64,000 nt of DNA, taken from assembly GCF_008042075.1 (NCBI RefSeq), contig NZ_RDBN01000049.1, positions 48,847 through 112,846 on the forward strand, read 5' to 3'. A program made the position numbers and the translations under genes. Positions 24,001-32,426 of this stretch are shown one piece after another; positions within the stretch are counted from its first letter, which is position 1, and every line of letters starts with the position of its first letter. The notes under the pieces were generated by a model that worked only from the letters and a program-made list of their open reading frames with translations, made no database searches and was not told the DNA's origin. The stretch is from Streptomyces sp. UW30 (GTDB taxonomy: Bacteria; Actinomycetota; Actinomycetes; Streptomycetales; Streptomycetaceae).

Positions 24001-26844
24001 GTGGGCGAAAATACCGAAAACGCTCCGCTGCGATCGGCGGTGCGGCAGACGGTGACAGCCGCCGACGCCCTGATCGGCATGGTGTACCTGTGCGACGGGC
24101 CCGGTGGCAGTCTTCGCCTGCAACCCGCGCTGACCAGCGCAATGCCGGAAGGCCTCCGCCTCAGCCAGGAGCAGGTCGGGGCCGAGACCGGGGCGGCAGC
24201 CGCCCGGGCGATCCAAGAGCGCGCGGTGGTGTGGCTGCCGGCCTCCCCCGGCCGGACCCCCGCCCCGCACACCGGCGTGGTGGGCGTTCCGCTGTCCCAC
24301 GAGGGGGGCACCCTCGGGGCACTGTCGGTCGTGACCAGGCGGCCCGGGCCGCCCACCGCCGCCGAGCGCGACCTTCTCGACGTGGCCGCACGGTGGATCG
24401 CCGACCTGCTGGGTGCCGGCTCCGCGGACCGGCACACCGGGTCGGACTTCCGGGCGGCACGGGAGGCCGTGCCGGTCGGCGCGTGGGACTGGAACATCCG
24501 CACCGGCGACATCATCTGGGACGACGAGATGGCGCTCGTGCTCGGCCTGCCCCCGGACTACTTCGACGGACGGATCGAGACCTGGCGCGCACTGGTCCAT
24601 CCCGAGGATCTGCCGGCCGTGGTGACCAAGGCGGAGCAGTCCCTGCGCAAGGGCGGGGAGTACAGCGTCAGGCACCGGGTGCTCCGCCCCGACGGCACCG
24701 TCGGGTGGGTGGAGGCCAGGGGGCGGATCACCGAGGGTGACGACGGGCTTCCGGCCCGTATGGTGGGCCGTCTGTGGGAGACCACCGAGACCCGGGCAGC
24801 CATGGACTCGGTCGGCCGTGCCTTGCAGCACATGAGCGACGGTTTCCTCGCCGTCGACTCCGACGGGCGGGTCATGTACGTCAACGAGCGGGCCCAGATG
24901 CTGCTCGGTCCCTCGGACGATCTCATCGGCCGAGTGCTGTGGGAACTGTCGGCGGTCGCCGTGCCCGCCCTCGCATCACGGTGTCGCAGTGCCATGGCGG
25001 ACCGCGTCGCCACCGGTCTCGACGTGACGTCGCCGACGGACCGGCGCTCCTACCACCTGCGGATCATCCCGGTGCCCGACGGGCTGACGGTCTATCTGAC
25101 CGATGTCACCGACAAGCGGGAGACGCAGGCCAGACGGGCCGCCGAGGAGCGCGCGGCCGCCGAGCGCACCACCCGTATCGGGGGCCTGACCAGGGCACTC
25201 GCCGAGGCGCTCACCGTGCAGGACGTGATCAACGCCGTGGCGGAGCGGATGCTGCCGCTCGTCGGGGCTTCGGGGCTGATCGTGCAGGCCTCCGGTCCCG
25301 GCGCCGCCCCGACGATCCAATCCGTCGGCTACCCCCGCTCGTACATCGACCGGCTCCCGGACCGGCCCGAGAACAACCCTTTCGACCAGGCACTTCGCGA
25401 CGGTGTGCCGCGGTTCATCGGCTCCCCACAGGAACTGGAGACCCGATATCCCGGGCTCGCCGACTTCGCGTCCCTCGGCGGAAAACACTCCTGGGCCTTC
25501 CTCCCGCTGATGGTCTCCGGGCACGTGGTGGGCGGCTGCGTCATCTCCTTCGACACGCCGCGCCACCTCGAGGACACCGAGCGCGGACTGCTGATCGCGC
25601 TGAGCGGGCTGATCGCGCAGACGCTGGAGCGGGCCCGGCTGTACGACGCCGAGCATCACCGCGCACAGGAGTTGCAGCGCGGTCTGCTGCCGCGCGTACT
25701 GCCGTTGCTGCCCGCCGTCACCACCGCCGCCCGTTACCTCCCGGCCAGCGAGGGCATGCTGGGCGGCGACTGGTACGACGTCATCCCGCTGTCCGGCGAC
25801 CGGGTCGCGCTGGTGATCGGCGACGTCATGGGCCACGGCCTGTCCGAGGCGGCGACCATGGGGCGGCTGCGCACCGCCGTACACACCCTCGCCGGCCTCG
25901 AACTGCCCCCCGACGAATTGTTCGCGCACCTCAACGACCTGGTCAGTGATCTCGGCGATGACTTCTACGCCACCTGTCTGTACGCCGTGTACGACCCGGC
26001 CACCGGCAACTGCACCGTCTCCAGCGCCGGGCACCCGCCGCCGGCCGTGGTCAGCCCCGACGGCACGGTCCGCCTCCTCGACGTGACGGCCGACCCACCC
26101 CTCGGCGCGGCCGACCCGCCCTTCGAGACGACCCAGCTGGTGCTGCCCGAGGGGAGCCTCCTGGTCCTCTACACCGACGGGTTCATCGAGTCCGCCCGCC
26201 GCGACATCGACACCGGCATCGTGCAACTGGCCACCGCCCTCGCCACGGTGGCGGACGCCGCGCCCCCTGCCCGTGCGACCGGACCGTGGGCGCCGTCCCA
26301 TGTCAAGGAGCGGACGGACGAGGCCGGCCGCCTGGACCGACTGTGCGCCTCGCTCACCGCGGCCCTGCTGCCGGAGGGCGAGCAGACCGGCGACGACGCG
26401 GCCGTGCTCGTCGCCCGGGTGCACGCTCTGCGCCCCGAGGACATAGCTGTCTGGACGCTCCCGGACAGCCCGGTCGCGGCCGGTCAGGCCCGCTCCCACA
26501 TCCGCAGCCGACTCGCCGAATGGCAGCTCGACGAGCTGGTGATGACGACGGAACTGCTCGCCAGCGAGCTGGTGGGCAACGTCGTGCGCCACGCCAGGGG
26601 ACCTCTTCAACTGCGCCTCGTTCGCAGCCGCACCCTCATCTGCGAGGTCTCCGACGGAAGCCTCACGACCCCCCGCGTCCGCCGTGCCCTGGACACCGAC
26701 GAAGGCGGGCGCGGACTGCAGCTGGTCGCCGCGCTCAGCCAGCGCTGGGGTGTCCGCTACACGCTCGACGGCAAGTGCATCTGGACCGAGCAGCCGCTGC
26801 CCGCCGCCCCGCCCGCACCCACCACGGGCCTGGCACAGACCTAG
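24001..26844 (+). CDS. PAS/GAF sensor with SpoIIE phosphatase and anti-sigma-type HATPase domain
   Basis: The product is about 947 residues. Domains in order: an N-terminal GAF-like module (about 1-140), a PAS domain (about 155-255, GAWDWNIRTGD, HPEDLPAV, VGWVEARGRI), a second PAS (about 265-360), a GAF (about 390-545), a PP2C/SpoIIE phosphatase (about 555-790, with metal loops GGDWYD near 588 and GDVMGHG near 607), and a C-terminal HATPase_c (about 815-940, SELVGNVVRHA and EGGRGLQLV). Such Streptomyces proteins dephosphorylate anti-anti-sigma factors and may also act as anti-sigma kinases. The start is uncertain: GTG 24001 has no strong ribosome site; GTG 23956 is in frame. No membrane segment is seen, so it is cytoplasmic. 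Confidence 0.88.
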   Translation: MGENTENAPLRSAVRQTVTAADALIGMVYLCDGPGGSLRLQPALTSAMPEGLRLSQEQVGAETGAAAARAIQERAVVWLPASPGRTPAPHTGVVGVPLSHEGGTLGALSVVTRRPGPPTAAERDLLDVAARWIADLLGAGSADRHTGSDFRAAREAVPVGAWDWNIRTGDIIWDDEMALVLGLPPDYFDGRIETWRALVHPEDLPAVVTKAEQSLRKGGEYSVRHRVLRPDGTVGWVEARGRITEGDDGLPARMVGRLWETTETRAAMDSVGRALQHMSDGFLAVDSDGRVMYVNERAQMLLGPSDDLIGRVLWELSAVAVPALASRCRSAMADRVATGLDVTSPTDRRSYHLRIIPVPDGLTVYLTDVTDKRETQARRAAEERAAAERTTRIGGLTRALAEALTVQDVINAVAERMLPLVGASGLIVQASGPGAAPTIQSVGYPRSYIDRLPDRPENNPFDQALRDGVPRFIGSPQELETRYPGLADFASLGGKHSWAFLPLMVSGHVVGGCVISFDTPRHLEDTERGLLIALSGLIAQTLERARLYDAEHHRAQELQRGLLPRVLPLLPAVTTAARYLPASEGMLGGDWYDVIPLSGDRVALVIGDVMGHGLSEAATMGRLRTAVHTLAGLELPPDELFAHLNDLVSDLGDDFYATCLYAVYDPATGNCTVSSAGHPPPAVVSPDGTVRLLDVTADPPLGAADPPFETTQLVLPEGSLLVLYTDGFIESARRDIDTGIVQLATALATVADAAPPARATGPWAPSHVKERTDEAGRLDRLCASLTAALLPEGEQTGDDAAVLVARVHALRPEDIAVWTLPDSPVAAGQARSHIRSRLAEWQLDELVMTTELLASELVGNVVRHARGPLQLRLVRSRTLICEVSDGSLTTPRVRRALDTDEGGRGLQLVAALSQRWGVRYTLDGKCIWTEQPLPAAPPAPTTGLAQT

Positions 26845-26855
26845 GGGTGGGCCCG

Positions 26856-27608
26856 TCAGGGGCAGTCGTACGTGAAGTGAGCGGTGACCCCGCGCGGGGT
26901 CGGGGAGAGGATGCGCAGCTCGGCCTGTGCCGAGCGGTGGCCCTCGCCCTGGAACGTCCACAGCAGGTGAAGACGCGCCTGTCGCTGGCCCCGGACCACC
27001 ACTTCACTCAGAACGCCCGAGGTGGTGCCGTCGCTTCGGATCCAGCGGTAGGAGATTCTGCCCGGACGGCCGTTCGTCGTGACGAGGCCGACGATGTCCG
27101 CGGTGCCGTCGCACCCCAGAACCGTCGGCCGGGCGGTGACCGCCACCGCGCTCACCGCGGCGGACGGACCGAGGCGCTGCCAGGCAAGGAACGCGAGGAC
27201 ACAGAGCAGCACCAGCGCGGGCAGGGCGTGTCTGCGCAGGTGTCTGCGCGGGGGCGTGCGAGGCGGCGGCACGGCGGGCAGAGTGCGGTGGGTGCGGTGC
27301 GCGACGTCGGCGGTCACACCCGGGCCGAAACGCAGCACGGTGCCTTCGACGCGGTCGGGCAGCGTCGGCCCCGTCTCCGCCGAGGGCTCTTCGATGAGGG
27401 TGTCGCCCGACGCAGGTCTCTGGATCCAGTGGCTGGCCAGCACGGTGGCGCTGTACTCGGCGTCGGCGGGGCCGGGTTCGCCGCTCGGGGGGCGGTCGTC
27501 GGTGGGGCCGAGGTGGAGAGTGGAGGCGTGCTCGTCCGCGGGTACCAGCACCTCGGTCGGCTCGTGGTCTTCGGCGGGCGCGGGAGTTCGGCCGTTCTGA
27601 GCGGTCAT
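26856..27608 (-). CDS. Single-pass membrane protein coupled to a Ser/Thr kinase
   Basis: The product is 250 residues. Residues 1-125 are charged, Pro/Thr/Glu-rich and probably disordered and cytoplasmic, including an RTHRTLP-type Thr stretch that could be phosphorylated. A single membrane helix lies at about 129-147 (LPALVLLCVLAFLAW). The outer part is a small beta domain of about 95 residues with two Cys (GCDG, DCP). The ATG overlaps the stop of the upstream kinase gene by 4 bp, and the kinase's own extracellular tail has a similar beta-domain pattern (V-T-A-x-P-T, RW-x-R-SDG versus WFRGD), so the two probably work together as sensor partner or substrate. Confidence 0.75.
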   Translation of the reverse strand: MTAQNGRTPAPAEDHEPTEVLVPADEHASTLHLGPTDDRPPSGEPGPADAEYSATVLASHWIQRPASGDTLIEEPSAETGPTLPDRVEGTVLRFGPGVTADVAHRTHRTLPAVPPPRTPPRRHLRRHALPALVLLCVLAFLAWQRLGPSAAVSAVAVTARPTVLGCDGTADIVGLVTTNGRPGRISYRWIRSDGTTSGVLSEVVVRGQRQARLHLLWTFQGEGHRSAQAELRILSPTPRGVTAHFTYDCP

Positions 27609-29269
27609 CGGATCTCACACTGCCTGGTCAGGAGCTGCTGCGAGGCGCCACCGTCGGCAGCGGCCGGGGTGGTCGTGGCCTGAACCGCCCAGTAGCAGCC
27701 ATCGCGTGGGAAGGCGTGGTCGACGGTGATCGTGTACTGCGTCGCGCCGCTGCGCTCGAAGGTCTGGGGCGCACCGTCGGGGGCGCCGAGCTGTCCCGCG
27801 GTGTCGCCTCTGAACCACGCGATGGTGAGGGAGACCGGACCGGTGCCGTCCGTGGTGACGTCGATGGTTGCCGTGGCGGTCGTGGGGCCCGTCTGCCGGA
27901 AGGCCGACACCGCGACGTCCTTGACGGCGGGAGCGGCAGGCGAGGCGGGGGAAGCGGTCGTCGGCGTCGCCGTGGTGGTCGCACCTGCGGGCGTGGTCGT
28001 CTCCTGGCCCCCGGCCGAGGTGGCGGAGGTGGCAGAGGCCGAGGGTCCCCCCGTCCCGGTGGGCGCCGCTCCTGACGGCGACAGACCGGGTGACGCAGAC
28101 AGGTCGGCCGACGCGGTGGGCGTCGGGGACGAGGACGTGGAGGCCGACCCGGTGGGAGCGGTGGACGCTGCGGGCTGCGCGCCCGGCTGCGCGCTGGTGG
28201 TGGCCAGGGACTGCGCCGCCTGCTGCTGGTCAGCCCCTGGGGTGTACTGGATTGAGTAGGTCAGGAGAACACCCAGGAGCACGGCGGCACCTGAGACGAG
28301 CATTCCGGGCCGGCCGGGCAGCCACGACCGCGCCGAGCCGTGCCCCGCCTCCCGGCTCAGGACCGTGCGTGCGGTGTCCGTGGTGGTCCGGGGCGTGCTA
28401 CGGGCCGAGGGCAGCAGCAGCGGCAGCAGTGCCACCAGCGCGGCGAGCCGGCCGCGACCGCGTTCCTCCCAGTCGGGCCCGTAGGCGCCGTCGGCCGCCG
28501 CCTCCAGTTCCGTGACGAACGCCTCGGCCTGCGTGGGCCGTTCCTCAGGGTCCTTGGCCAGACCACGCCGTACCAGATCCCGGATCGGTTCGGGGACCTC
28601 GTCCACGGGGATCGGTGCGTCGACGTGCTGCAGGGCGAGTTCGGCGAGATTGTCACCCGCGTACGGCTTGTGGCCCGTCAGGCACTCGAAGAACGTGGCC
28701 GTGGCCGCGTACACGTCGGCGGCGGGTGAGGCAGGCGCGCCCGTCCACTGCTCCGGGGCCATGTAGGACGGGGTTCCCGCCACACCGGCGCTGGTGCCCG
28801 CGTCCACCGCGATCCCGAAGTCGACGAGCTTGGACGATCCGTCCGGGACGACCAGGACGTTCGCCGGCTTGTAGTCGCGGTGGACGACGCCGACGCGGTG
28901 CGCGTCGGCCAGGCCGAGCAGTGATCCCTTGAGGACGACGAGCGCGGCCTCGGGGGTGAGCGGGCCCTGTCCGGTCAGCAGCGTCCGCAACGAGACACCG
29001 TCCACCAGCTCCATCACGATGGCGGCGCCGTGCGGGCTCTCCACGTACTCGTACAAGCCGGTGACGTACGGGCTCTCAAGTCCGCCGAGCAGCCGCGCCT
29101 CCGCCCTGAAATCGTGCACGAAGCCCGGCCGGGTGCGCAGTGACTCGCTGAGGTACTTCACCGCGACCGGAACGCCGGTCTCCTCATGTACGGCCAGGAC
29201 GACCCGTCCGCTCGCCCCGGACCCGAGCTCCAGTGATTCGGCGTATCCGGGCACTGCCCATGCGTTCAT
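27605..29269 (-). CDS. Membrane Ser/Thr protein kinase (PknB-like)
   Basis: The product is 554 residues. The kinase domain covers about 9-265: GSGASGRV loop, Lys38 (VAVKYL), catalytic HRDYKPAN with Asp132, DFG at 150-152, and GTPSYMAPEQW activation segment. A Pro/Arg linker and a single membrane helix (about 325-345, LVSGAAVLLGVLLTYSI) follow, then a long Ser/Thr/Ala/Pro-rich extracellular linker and a C-terminal beta domain (about 450-554, with FPRDGCYW and a Cys near the end). The usual HRDLKP has Tyr for Leu, unlikely to abolish activity. It overlaps the next gene by 4 bp. The signal sensed is not evident. Confidence 0.88.
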   Translation of the reverse strand: MNAWAVPGYAESLELGSGASGRVVLAVHEETGVPVAVKYLSESLRTRPGFVHDFRAEARLLGGLESPYVTGLYEYVESPHGAAIVMELVDGVSLRTLLTGQGPLTPEAALVVLKGSLLGLADAHRVGVVHRDYKPANVLVVPDGSSKLVDFGIAVDAGTSAGVAGTPSYMAPEQWTGAPASPAADVYAATATFFECLTGHKPYAGDNLAELALQHVDAPIPVDEVPEPIRDLVRRGLAKDPEERPTQAEAFVTELEAAADGAYGPDWEERGRGRLAALVALLPLLLPSARSTPRTTTDTARTVLSREAGHGSARSWLPGRPGMLVSGAAVLLGVLLTYSIQYTPGADQQQAAQSLATTSAQPGAQPAASTAPTGSASTSSSPTPTASADLSASPGLSPSGAAPTGTGGPSASATSATSAGGQETTTPAGATTTATPTTASPASPAAPAVKDVAVSAFRQTGPTTATATIDVTTDGTGPVSLTIAWFRGDTAGQLGAPDGAPQTFERSGATQYTITVDHAFPRDGCYWAVQATTTPAAADGGASQQLLTRQCEIR

Positions 29270-29568
29270 TCCATCCCCCCAGGCCTGCGCGCCACCGCAA
29301 CCTCACCCGCTCCCGAACGACCGGGCCACGCGCGAAGAGAGACACATTTTCGGCCACAGCGGTTGCGGTGCGGCGTCCGCGGGTTCCCGCTCCGGGCACC
29401 GGCCGACGCGGCAGGCGCTGGGCGGCACGGAGCGATGGCGCTGCCGGGCCGGTGGGGCCCGACTTGCACGCCGTGGCCGGAAGTATCCGGGAGATGCACC
29501 TGGTCCTCAAGGTCTGCCGCGCCTACTTCTGTGCCGACGGCCGCGGCATCGCACCGGACGCGCCACGC
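29270..29568. other. Gene-free interval
   Basis: About 300 bp between the kinase gene start and the end of the TetR gene. I found no frame with protein-like composition, no hairpin of note and no clear repeat; it presumably holds the kinase promoter. Confidence 0.4.
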
Positions 29569-30168
29569 TTACGCCGAGCCCGGCGCAGCCGTGTTGGCAA
29601 GGAGTCTGTCCACGAGGAGTTCCGCGTAGCCGGAGGCCGGCAGGTCGATGCCGAAGATCGCCCGCAGGTAGAGCGGTGCGATGAGCTGGTCGAGGATCTC
29701 CTCCACGGGCGGCGGGGTTTCGCCACGGGCCGCGGCCCGCTCGCGGATGCGCTCGATGGAGTCGAGCCGGCGCCGGAATTGCTGTGCGCGTTCCGCCTGC
29801 GTGTGGGCGCTGCTCGGCATGGACAGGACGACGGCTCGCACGAGTAGCCGGCCTTCGGGGGTGCGGATGCTCTCCACCCCCGCTTCCACCCAGGCGGTGA
29901 GGTCCCCGCGCAGGGTGCCGGTGTCGTTCAGCGGCCAGTCCCGTTCGAGGCGGGCGGTGACCACGTCGGCCAGGAGAGCCTCACGACTACCCCAACGCCG
30001 GTAAATGCTGGTGTGGTTGACCCCGGCGCGTTGAGCGATCGCGGGGATGGTGAGGTCCGCGCCCTCGGAGTCGGACAGCAGGTCGATGACCGCCTGGTGG
30101 ACGGCTGAGCGGACCTGCTCGGAGCTCTTGCGGATGCGGGCGGCCGGTTGTTTCGAAGTCACCCCCAC
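29569..30168 (-). CDS. TetR-family regulator
   Basis: The product is 199 residues. HTH at about residues 17-65: AVHQAVIDLLSDSE, LTIPAIAQRAGVNHTSIYRRWGSREALL. The C-terminal part (VEEILDQLIAPLYLRAIFG) matches the TetR_C_11-like group often written AefR/TetR. The start GTG at 30168 has no visible ribosome site and a GATGTG right before it, so the mRNA may be leaderless. It is divergent from the hydrolase gene at 30265 with two inverted repeats between them and is its probable repressor. Confidence 0.86.
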   Translation of the reverse strand: MGVTSKQPAARIRKSSEQVRSAVHQAVIDLLSDSEGADLTIPAIAQRAGVNHTSIYRRWGSREALLADVVTARLERDWPLNDTGTLRGDLTAWVEAGVESIRTPEGRLLVRAVVLSMPSSAHTQAERAQQFRRRLDSIERIRERAAARGETPPPVEEILDQLIAPLYLRAIFGIDLPASGYAELLVDRLLANTAAPGSA

Positions 30169-30173
30169 ATCGT

Positions 30174-30243
30174 AAGCACAGATGTTTGCTTCGCGGCGCT
30201 CATGGGTCTACTGTCATCTCCGCAAGCACAGATCCGTGCTTGC
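30174..30243. promoter_or_regulatory. Probable TetR operators in a divergent promoter
   Basis: The perfect dyad GCAAGCAC-AGATCC-GTGCTTGC spans 30222-30243 (8-bp arms). A weaker version, AAGCACAGATGTTTGCTT, spans 30174-30191; both share AAGCACAGAT. They lie between the TetR gene and the hydrolase gene, one near each start. Confidence 0.65.
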
Positions 30244-30264
30244 GGCGGTTCCGAGGAGGGCGCC

Positions 30265-31488
30265 ATGAAGCAGCTGCTGTTCCCGAACAACACCCAGTTC
30301 TGGTACGAGACCCTGCGCTCGATGAGCCACATCGCCTACGGCGGCGCCGACTTCGGCGAGGTCGTCTCCACCAGCGAGCGCATCGTCGAGGGCGACTACG
30401 ACAGCTGGCACAAGGAGTGGCTGGCCACCGCCGACCGGGTGTCGGCCGAAGCGCAGAAGGCCCTGGACGCCGGCCACACGATCAGCGCCCGGGACGGATT
30501 CCTGCGGGCGTCGAACTACTACCGCTCGGCGGAGTTCTTCCTGCACGGCCACCCCTGCGACCCCCGCCACGACCACGCCTACGACCGCTCCGTGGCCTGC
30601 TTCCGCTCGGCGGCGGCGCTGTACACCCCGGTCATCGAACCGGTCGGGATTCCGTACGAGGACACCACCCTGCCCGGCTACCTCTACCGGGCCGACACCA
30701 CAGGAGAGCCGCGGCCGACCCTGATCATGCACAACGGCTTCGACGGCACGGCCGAGGAGATGCACTTCTTCGGGGCACTGGCCGGCGTCGAGCGCGGCTA
30801 CACCGTGCTGGTCTTCGACGGCCCCGGTCAGCCCGGACCGCGCCACCACCAGGACCTGGTCTTCCGCCCCGACTGGGAGAACGTCATCACCCCGGTGATC
30901 GACTTCGCCGAAACCCTCCCCGAGGTCGACAACAGCCGCATCGCACTCCTCGGTTGCAGCATGGGCGGCGTACTCGCCCCCAGGGCCGCGGCCTTCGAAC
31001 ACCGCCTGGCCGCGCTGATAGCCGTCGACGGCGTCTACGACCTCGGCCAGGTATCCGTCCGCAACATCCCCGGCGACCGTGAGGCAGCCGAACGCCTCCT
31101 GCGCGCCGACTCCGCCCCCGAACTCGACGACGCGATGGAGCGGATCATGGCCACCGACGCGACGGCGCGGTGGGCGATCAACCACGGCATGTACGTCATG
31201 GGCGTCGACACCCCCCGAGCCTTCAGCGCCTCCTACCTCGACTACACCCTCGGCGGCGGCATCGCCGAGAAGATCCAGTGCCCCACCCTCGTCTGCGACG
31301 CCGCCGAGGACGAGTTCTTCAAGGGCCAGCCGGAGCAGCTCTACGACCACCTCACCTGCCCCAAGACCCTGATGGTGTTCACCGCCGAAGAAGGCGCCGG
31401 CGCCCACTGCCACACCGGCGGCATGCGCCTCTGCCTTGCCCGCATCTACGACTGGCTCGACACCACCCTCACCACCACCGGCGCCTGA
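30265..31488 (+). CDS. Alpha/beta hydrolase (FrsA/pseudooxynicotine-hydrolase-like)
   Basis: The product is 407 residues, ATG at 30265 with GAGGAGGG 5 nt upstream. An N-terminal helical domain (about 1-140: FWYETLRSMSHIAYGG, SAEFFLHG) precedes an alpha/beta hydrolase fold. Predicted triad: Ser in LGCSMGGV (about residue 233), Asp in CDAAEDEFF and His in GAHCHTGG. HNGFDGTAEE forms the oxyanion loop. This layout occurs in 2,6-dihydroxypseudooxynicotine C-C hydrolase and related esterase/acyl hydrolases. The substrate is unknown. It pairs with a divergent TetR repressor and a downstream SnoaL-like gene. Confidence 0.85.
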   Translation: MKQLLFPNNTQFWYETLRSMSHIAYGGADFGEVVSTSERIVEGDYDSWHKEWLATADRVSAEAQKALDAGHTISARDGFLRASNYYRSAEFFLHGHPCDPRHDHAYDRSVACFRSAAALYTPVIEPVGIPYEDTTLPGYLYRADTTGEPRPTLIMHNGFDGTAEEMHFFGALAGVERGYTVLVFDGPGQPGPRHHQDLVFRPDWENVITPVIDFAETLPEVDNSRIALLGCSMGGVLAPRAAAFEHRLAALIAVDGVYDLGQVSVRNIPGDREAAERLLRADSAPELDDAMERIMATDATARWAINHGMYVMGVDTPRAFSASYLDYTLGGGIAEKIQCPTLVCDAAEDEFFKGQPEQLYDHLTCPKTLMVFTAEEGAGAHCHTGGMRLCLARIYDWLDTTLTTTGA

Positions 31489-31530
31489 GCCACGCATCCC
31501 TCCCGTCCGCATCTCCTCGAAGGACCTCTC

Positions 31531-31923
31531 ATGACCCGCACCGGCATCAAGGCCGCCCTCACCGACCTTCTCCTCGACGACGACATCACCCTGACCGAGG
31601 CCGCCGACCGCCACTTCACCCCCGACTACCGCCAGCGCACCGACGGCGAGTGGGCCGACCGCGCCCAGTTCCTCGACCACATCAGCCACCTGCGCACGCT
31701 CGTCGCCGACGGCGAGGTCGAGGTCCACGAAGAGCTCTACGACGGCGACAAGTACGCCGACCGGCACACCTGCCACATCACCAAGAAGGACGGCACCACC
31801 GTCACGATGGAGGTCTACGTCTTCGCCGACCTCGCCCCCGACGGCCGCTTCCAGCGCATCGAGGAAACCACCCTCATGCTCAAGGGCTCCGACGCCGACC
31901 GCACCATCGGCAGCGCCCGCTGA
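31531..31923 (+). CDS. SnoaL/NTF2-like protein
   Basis: The product is 130 residues, ATG at 31531 after GAAGGA. The cone-shaped alpha+beta pattern of the NTF2-like superfamily is visible: N-terminal helices, HFTPDYRQRTDGEWADRAQF, then strands VEVHEELYDGDKYADRHTCHI, VTMEVYVFADL, FQRIEETTL. Members include polyketide cyclases, ketosteroid isomerases and many of unknown role. It lies 42 bp after the hydrolase and is probably co-transcribed, so it may act on the same small molecule. Confidence 0.8.
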   Translation: MTRTGIKAALTDLLLDDDITLTEAADRHFTPDYRQRTDGEWADRAQFLDHISHLRTLVADGEVEVHEELYDGDKYADRHTCHITKKDGTTVTMEVYVFADLAPDGRFQRIEETTLMLKGSDADRTIGSAR

Positions 31924-32032
31924 CCCCACCCACGCCGCGGAACGCCTTCGCCGCGAACACCGTCGCGCAGAACCCGACCGTCATCGCGGACCGGTCGTCG
32001 AGGACCCCGACCGGGGCCGGCTGATCCGGCTC

Positions 32033-32332
32033 GTGCCGCCCGGCACCAGCAGGCGGTGGCAGCCGCACGGGGACGCGGCCTGTCTGGGGCAGCCGCACGG
32101 GGACGCGGCCTGTCTGGGGCAGCCGCACGTTCTCTCCCTCCCGCCGCCGCATCGCACCCGGCCGGCCGGCGTGTTCTGGCGTCGGCGCCTGCACGGCGAC
32201 CGCCTGGTGTCACCGGCGCCGCTGTACGACCTCTTCGACCGCGTGCCGGGGCCGGGGCGGAAACCCGTCTGGTGCCCCGAGTTGAGCCCCCAACAGGACG
32301 GATGCCCCTCGCTCGGCTCAGGGGCACAGTGA
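32033..32332 (+). pseudogene. Possible remnant of a small protein gene with a repeat expansion
   Basis: A frame from about 31985 to 32332 reads VVEDPDRGRLIRLVPPGTS, RRW, then QPHGDAACLG twice, then VLSLPPPHRTRPAGVFW and RLVSPAPLYDLF. The flow looks like a real protein, but there is no clear start codon or ribosome site at its beginning, and 32061-32129 is a 30-bp tandem repeat inserted in the middle. I cannot name a family. It may be a decayed gene or chance coding in GC-rich DNA. The rest of 31924-32426 shows nothing else beyond the promoter of the kinase gene. Confidence 0.3.
32061..32129. repeat. 30-bp tandem repeat, 2.3 copies
   Basis: Exact copies at 32061-32090 and 32091-32120 plus 9 bp of a third (AGCCGCACG at 32121-32129). 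The period is a multiple of three, so a frame stays open through it. Confidence 0.85.
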
Positions 32333-32426
32333 CGCAGATCCGTGACAGGCGCCGCTCCGCCCCCGGGGCGGCAGGCCCTACGCTGATCCCCGTGAGGCAG
32401 GCAGGCGCTGGGAAGGATGATCGGCG

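Noticed and set aside
32061..32129. CRISPR array
   Set aside because: The repeats are directly tandem without spacers and no cas gene is present; the same holds for 53234-53272.
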